A DNA stretch of 64,000 bases from JALOLG01 sp963776935 (GTDB lineage Bacteria > Actinomycetota > Acidimicrobiia > Acidimicrobiales > Ilumatobacteraceae), in NCBI GenBank assembly GCA_963776935.1, contig CAVZOP010000001.1, forward strand, positions 496,001-560,000, read 5' to 3'. Below the pieces are notes generated by a model. That model did not search any database, was not told the DNA's origin, and saw only the letters and a program-made list of their open reading frames with translations. The position numbers and the translations under genes are program-made. Positions 60,135 to 64,000 of the stretch are shown here, one piece after another (position 1 is the stretch's first letter; each line of letters opens with the position of its first letter).

Positions 60135-62954
60135 TCAGCGGCCCAGCCACACGGCCGCGTCGGGTCCGAGCACATCGGCCCCGGCCTGATCGTTACCGTT
60201 CCGATTGGAGCCGCGTCGTCCGGACGGTTCGGCGACCGACTCCACGAGGACGCGCAGGCCGGAGACGACCTCGGCCGGCAGTGTTCGCTCGTGGTCGGAC
60301 ATGTTGAGGGCGACGACCACCTCGCCCCGCCGGTACACCACGAGATCGGGATCGTCGGGGAGCAACAGCTCGAAGCCGGCCAACGTGAGGTCGGGAGTCG
60401 CCCGGCGGATGGCGAGCGCGCGGCGGTACAGCGCCAGCATCGAGCTCGGGTCGGCCTGCTCGGCGGCGACGTTCCAGCGGGCCCACTCCTTGGGTTGGGG
60501 CAACCACGGGTCGGTCGTGCCGCGCGGCGAGAACCCGAATGACGTCGCCGGGTCGTCGGTCCACGGCAGCGGGATGCGGCACCCGTCGCGGCCGATCTCG
60601 ACACCGGCGGTGCGGGCGAAGATCGGGTCCTGGCGAGCCTCGTCGGGCAGGTCGAGCACCTCGGGGAGACCGAGCTCCTCGCCCGCGTACAGGTACACAC
60701 ATCCGGGCAGACCGAGCTCGAACAGGGCTGCTGCGCGGGCGCGTCGTGTGCCGACGTCGATGTCGACCGCGGCGTGCGAGTTCTCGAGCACGCCGTCGAT
60801 CTCGGCGCCGTGCGTCACCGCGTCGTCGCGCCCGAACCGGGTGACGGAACGCTGGGCGTCGTGGTTGTTCATCGTCCACGCCGGGAGCAGCCCGGCCGGC
60901 ATCATCGCCTCCACCGTCGAGCGGACCGCGCCCCGGAACGCCTCGGCGTTCCACGGTGCGAGCATCAAGTCGAACGCGAACGCCTGGTGGAACTCCTCGT
61001 CATTGGCGTACTGGCGCAAGACGTCGGGGCGGCGCGGGGTGTACGCCTCGGCGACCAGCACCAGCTGGCGCCCCGGGTGATCGACCTCGTAGCCGTCGAC
61101 CAGCTGACGCCAGTGGCGCCACGCGGCATGGCCCTCGGGCCGCCACGTGAAGTGGGCGTTCGACGCCCCCAACTCGGGGCGCGCGGCACCTTGCTGCAAC
61201 TCGTTGTCGGGCAGGCCCGGCGTCTTGCCGACCACCGTCACGGCGTCGGCGCGGAACCCCTCGACACCGCGGTCGAACCAGAACCGGAGCATCCGGTCGA
61301 AGTGATCGACGACGTCGGGGTGGTTCCAGTTGAGGTCGGGCTGGGCCGGCGTGAACACGGCGAGGTACCACTGACCGGGGGAGCCGTCGGGCTCGTCGAT
61401 GCGGGTCCACGCCGAACCGCCGAAGATCGCCTGCCAGTTGTTCGGCGGCTCGTCGCCGCCCGGGCCGCGCCCGTCGCGGAAGTAGAACCGCTCGCGTTCG
61501 GATGATCCGCGCGGCGCCGCCAGTGCCGCCTGGAACCAGGCGTGCTCCGAGCTGCAGTGGTTCGGAACGACATCCATCATGATCCGGATGCCGACGGCGC
61601 GCGCCTCGCGCACGAGGGCGTCGAACTCGTCGAGGTTGCCGTAGTCGGGCTCGATGTCGAAGTAGTCGGCGACGTCGTACCCGTGGTCGACCTGGGGCGA
61701 CGGGTAGCACGGGTTCAGCCAGATCGCGTCGATGCCGAGATCGGCGAGGTACGGCAGCCGGCTGCGGATGCCGGCCAGGTCGCCGATGCCGTCGTCGTTC
61801 GAGTCGGCGAACGAGCGCACGTAGAGCTGGTACACGACCGCCGTCTCCCACCAGGCCGGCGTACCGTCGACCGTGTTGGTCCTGACCGGTGGTCGGAACG
61901 CGCACACGACCATCGGGGTGCCGTCGCGGCGGCCGCGACCGACCCTCGACGTCCGTGACGGAGCGCTGGTGGTGCCGCGCACGACGAGTTCGATCGCCAG
62001 CTCCTCGACGAACGGGATCGGCCGGATTCCCGTTGCGAGGGCGCCGGTCAGGATCTCCGAGCCGCGCTGGCCCGACACCTCGAGCGGCTGGCGAACCGTC
62101 GTCAGGCCGCTGTAGGCCGCGAGGTCGATGTCGTCGTAGCCGATGATCGACACGTCGCGCGGGACCGCCTTGCCGGCGAGGCGAGCGGCCTCGAGCACGC
62201 CGAGCGCCTGGACGTCGGACGCGGCCACGACCGCGGTCGGCGGATCGGCCATCGAGAACAACTCGCTGGCGAGCTGCCGGGCCGCGGTTCGCATGTGCGG
62301 ACCGTGCTTGACGTATCGCGGATCGAACACGACGCCCGCGTCGGCGAGGGCGCTGGTGTACCCCTCCTGGCGGTAGCGACTCGACACGAACCCGAACGGG
62401 TTCCGCTCCGGCTCACCGATGAACGCGATGCGTTCATGGCCGAGCGACAGGAGGTGCTCCGTCGCGATGCGACCGCCGCGGCGGTCGTCGATGAGCACGC
62501 TGGGCAACGCCGGGTGCGCCGTGTCGATCAGAACCGTCGGAAACTGGGCCTGGGCGAGGCGGTCGCCTTCATCAGATCGCAACGGGAGGGCGATGATGAT
62601 CAGTCCGTCGAGCTGGTGCCGTGGAACTTCCACCAATCGACGACGGGCCCGATCCGGTGCGTCGACGTTGTAGAGCACGATCTCGAGGCCGTGCGGCTGC
62701 AACGACTGCACGATGCCGCGCAGGCGCTGGTACGAGGACGGCTCGTCGAAGAACGGCACCAGCACGCCGACGAAACCCTGGCGCTTCGCCGTACCTCCCG
62801 CCGACGAACGGGTCGGACGGTAGTCGAGCTCCTCCATCGCCGCGTGCACCTTGGCGCGCGTCGTCGGACGGACCTGATGACTGCCGTTGAGGACGCGCGA
62901 CACGGTCCCGATGCCCACTCCGGCCAAAGCCGCGACGTCGGAGATGGTTGCCAT
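60135..62954 (-). CDS. LacI-family regulator fused in frame to a GH13 alpha-glucosidase
   Basis: One uninterrupted 939-residue frame. Residues 1-335 are a LacI repressor: helix-turn-helix MATISDVAALAGVGIGTVSRV, hinge LDYRPTRSSA, and effector domain with DGLIIIALPLRSDEGDRLAQ, RRGGRIATEHLLSLGHERIA, VAASDVQALGVLEAARLAGK and IIGYDDIDLAAYSGLTTVRQ. After a linker of about 30 residues, residues about 365-939 are a GH13 enzyme: WWETAVVYQLYVRSFADSND, region I DVVPNHCS, nucleophile GFRADAVTVVG, acid LVAEAYTP and NNHDAQRSVTRFG. Over 300 bases around the joint the strand holds no stop triplet in any frame, so a single indel cannot have created the fusion. Separate translation of the glucosidase from ATG 61913 remains possible. 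Confidence 0.82.
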   Translation of the reverse strand: MATISDVAALAGVGIGTVSRVLNGSHQVRPTTRAKVHAAMEELDYRPTRSSAGGTAKRQGFVGVLVPFFDEPSSYQRLRGIVQSLQPHGLEIVLYNVDAPDRARRRLVEVPRHQLDGLIIIALPLRSDEGDRLAQAQFPTVLIDTAHPALPSVLIDDRRGGRIATEHLLSLGHERIAFIGEPERNPFGFVSSRYRQEGYTSALADAGVVFDPRYVKHGPHMRTAARQLASELFSMADPPTAVVAASDVQALGVLEAARLAGKAVPRDVSIIGYDDIDLAAYSGLTTVRQPLEVSGQRGSEILTGALATGIRPIPFVEELAIELVVRGTTSAPSRTSRVGRGRRDGTPMVVCAFRPPVRTNTVDGTPAWWETAVVYQLYVRSFADSNDDGIGDLAGIRSRLPYLADLGIDAIWLNPCYPSPQVDHGYDVADYFDIEPDYGNLDEFDALVREARAVGIRIMMDVVPNHCSSEHAWFQAALAAPRGSSERERFYFRDGRGPGGDEPPNNWQAIFGGSAWTRIDEPDGSPGQWYLAVFTPAQPDLNWNHPDVVDHFDRMLRFWFDRGVEGFRADAVTVVGKTPGLPDNELQQGAARPELGASNAHFTWRPEGHAAWRHWRQLVDGYEVDHPGRQLVLVAEAYTPRRPDVLRQYANDEEFHQAFAFDLMLAPWNAEAFRGAVRSTVEAMMPAGLLPAWTMNNHDAQRSVTRFGRDDAVTHGAEIDGVLENSHAAVDIDVGTRRARAAALFELGLPGCVYLYAGEELGLPEVLDLPDEARQDPIFARTAGVEIGRDGCRIPLPWTDDPATSFGFSPRGTTDPWLPQPKEWARWNVAAEQADPSSMLALYRRALAIRRATPDLTLAGFELLLPDDPDLVVYRRGEVVVALNMSDHERTLPAEVVSGLRVLVESVAEPSGRRGSNRNGNDQAGADVLGPDAAVWLGR

Positions 62955-62998
62955 GTCGTCGACGAGACCCCCTTGTGGAACGACGCTGGAAGCGTAGT

Positions 62999-63011
62999 CG
63001 GAAACTTCCAC
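62999..63011. promoter_or_regulatory. LacI-type operator candidate, second copy
   Basis: The minus strand reads GTGGAAGTTTCCG, one base different from the site at 58862-58874. It is 45 bases upstream of the LacI-glucosidase start, as expected for autoregulation. Confidence 0.55.
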
Positions 63012-63057
63012 GGCGTCATCATCGTCAGAAACGTGATCCCCGGCGGCGGTTCGCCGG

Positions 63058-63063
63058 TAGCGT
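63058..63063 (+). promoter_or_regulatory. Possible -10 box of the hypothetical gene at 63072
   Basis: TAGCGT ends 8 bases before GTG 63072, with no ribosome-binding site. Confidence 0.3.
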
Positions 63064-63071
63064 TGCGGCCC

Positions 63072-63665
63072 GTGAACACCATGAAGACCCGTCTGCAGTC
63101 GTTGGGTCTGCTCGACCGCGCACTGGCGGCGACCACCGACGACGAGATCGACACCCTCGTGGCGGCGCTCGACGACGACCATCGGGAAGCAGTCGAACGC
63201 CTCGCCGACGGTGTCACTCCGACGGCGATCCGCGAGGCCGCCAGCAAAGGTCGGGTCAACGGCACGTTGGAGGGCATCGCCGTCGTGCTCGTCGACGCCT
63301 GCCTCGCCGATTGCATCGAGCAGTTGGGGGAACACGCCGACAACCCCACCAGCGACCAACTCCGCGAAGTGCTCCCGGGCCTCATCGAGCGCCACGGCCT
63401 GGCCTGCACGCGGATGATGCTGGCGACCACCGTCGTCGGCGAGGCGCCCGCCTCGGCGATCGTGCGCGACCTGTTGAAGAACGACGACGACGTCAAGCTG
63501 CCACCGATGGAGCCACGCCCGATCACGCCGATCGTGCAGGCGCCGCGTGTGTCCGACGCCGAACGCGAGGCCGTCAAGGCGAAGCGCCGCGAGATGAAGT
63601 TGCGTCGCCAGGCCGAGGCGCGCGCCCGCCGCGAGCAGTCAGCCCGCGACCGTCACCACCACTGA
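63072..63665 (+). CDS. Hypothetical soluble helical protein
   Basis: About 197 residues, not recognised. The first 140 residues are helical and acidic (QSLGLLDRALAATTDDEIDT, AALDDDHREAVERLADGVTP). The last 35 residues are strongly basic and helical (DAEREAVKAKRREMKLRRQA then EARARREQSARDRHHH), possibly binding nucleic acid. Three cysteines occur near residues 75-115. GTG 63072 is preferred for its -10-like box; ATG 63081 is the alternative. Divergent from the LacI-glucosidase gene. Confidence 0.6.
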   Translation: MNTMKTRLQSLGLLDRALAATTDDEIDTLVAALDDDHREAVERLADGVTPTAIREAASKGRVNGTLEGIAVVLVDACLADCIEQLGEHADNPTSDQLREVLPGLIERHGLACTRMMLATTVVGEAPASAIVRDLLKNDDDVKLPPMEPRPITPIVQAPRVSDAEREAVKAKRREMKLRRQAEARARREQSARDRHHH

Positions 63666-63674
63666 TCAACCTGT

Positions 63675-64000
63675 TCAGTCAGCGAAGCTGACGAAGCGCT
63701 CGTGGTCGAGCAGCCAGGCCTTGGCGTCGATGCCACCGCCGAAACCCGTCAGGTGGCCGTTCGAACCGACGACGCGATGGCACGGCACGATGATCGGGAT
63801 CGGGTTGCGGCCGTTCGCAGCACCGACCGCCCTGGCCCGCCGCCGATCACCGAGCTCGGCCGCCTGCTCGCCGTAGCTCATCGTCGATCCGAACGGTATC
63901 GATCGCAGCACGGACCACGCCCGGAGCTGGAACGGAGTGCCGTCCGGCGAGAGCGGGACGTCGAACTCGGTGCGGGCGCCGGTGAAGTACTCCTCGAGCT
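63675..64000 (-). CDS. ogt: Methylated-DNA--protein-cysteine methyltransferase, 5'-truncated by the window edge
   Basis: The C-terminal about 108 residues of an O6-alkylguanine-DNA alkyltransferase, which removes alkyl groups from guanine onto its own cysteine. Seen are TPFQLRAWSVLRSIPFGSTM, the helix-turn-helix SYGEQAAELGDRRRARAVGA, the active-site IPIIVPCHRVVGSNGHLTGF and GGIDAKAWLLDHE. The gene starts beyond base 64000. It converges on the hypothetical gene. Confidence 0.92.
   Translation of the reverse strand, partial: LEEYFTGARTEFDVPLSPDGTPFQLRAWSVLRSIPFGSTMSYGEQAAELGDRRRARAVGAANGRNPIPIIVPCHRVVGSNGHLTGFGGGIDAKAWLLDHERFVSFAD

Noticed and set aside
62621..62633. GTGGAACTTCCAC, a palindrome resembling the LacI operator
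   Set aside because: It is inside the LacI coding sequence, one base shorter than the two intergenic copies, and is accounted for by conserved protein sequence.
1..64000. tRNA genes, rRNA genes, CRISPR arrays, insertion sequences or prophage
   Set aside because: I looked for cloverleaf-like segments, regular short repeats, transposase motifs and terminal inverted repeats and saw none.

Overview
The window is very GC-rich (roughly 70 %), with dense, short-spaced genes, many GTG starts and several genes that look leaderless. The families present (ETF/FixC/FixX set, SigK/RskA pair, LLM oxidoreductase, DUF222-HNH protein, fused indolepyruvate oxidoreductase) suggest a free-living aerobic heterotrophic actinobacterium, probably of the Acidimicrobiia/Ilumatobacter type. 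That placement is inference; no rRNA gene is present. No tRNA, CRISPR array, insertion sequence or prophage was recognised.

Layout. 1-5200: 3' part of a DedA gene, then an overlapping electron-transfer set (EtfA, FixC-like, FixX-like, EtfB) and a divergent pair (monooxygenase/zinc-ribbon protein and TetR regulator). 5200-12400: PhyH dioxygenase, DUF222-HNH protein, VOC protein, a badly disrupted phospholipase C gene, a coiled-coil protein, acetamidase and SDR. 12400-19740: AAC(3)-like acetyltransferase overlapping a PEP-utiliser mobile-domain protein, small monooxygenase, GNAT, amine oxidase, APH-type kinase, the anti-sigma/SigK pair and a PNPOx protein. 19740-38000: a catabolic island with acetoacetyl-CoA synthetase, molybdenum hydroxylase large subunit, IclR regulator, P450, and every step of the protocatechuate 4,5-cleavage route: PobA makes protocatechuate, LigAB opens the ring, LigC oxidises the semialdehyde, LigI opens the pyrone lactone, GalD, LigJ and LigK carry oxalomesaconate to pyruvate and oxaloacetate. 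Three copies of the palindrome ATTGTCGACAAT lie in the intergenic regions of this island and probably form a shared operator. 38000-53270: lipoprotein hydrolase, ThDP enzyme, cupredoxin and two ferritin-like secreted proteins, an aminotransferase, the 1150-residue indolepyruvate oxidoreductase, aldehyde dehydrogenase, PEP-mutase-like protein, enoyl-CoA hydratase, and the deoxynucleoside salvage pair DeoA/DeoC. 53286-62954: a large membrane protein, then an alpha-glucoside-type ABC transporter and a single open frame that joins a LacI regulator to a GH13 glucosidase. 63000-64000: a hypothetical protein and the 3' part of an O6-alkylguanine-DNA methyltransferase.

Sequence quality. At least ten otherwise intact genes are broken by what reads as one extra base, usually in a short G, C or GC run. 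This is more easily explained by uncorrected indel errors than by widespread gene decay, so the frameshifted genes are described here as probable functional genes. The exception is the phospholipase C gene, which holds several frame changes and a foreign-looking hydrophobic stretch.
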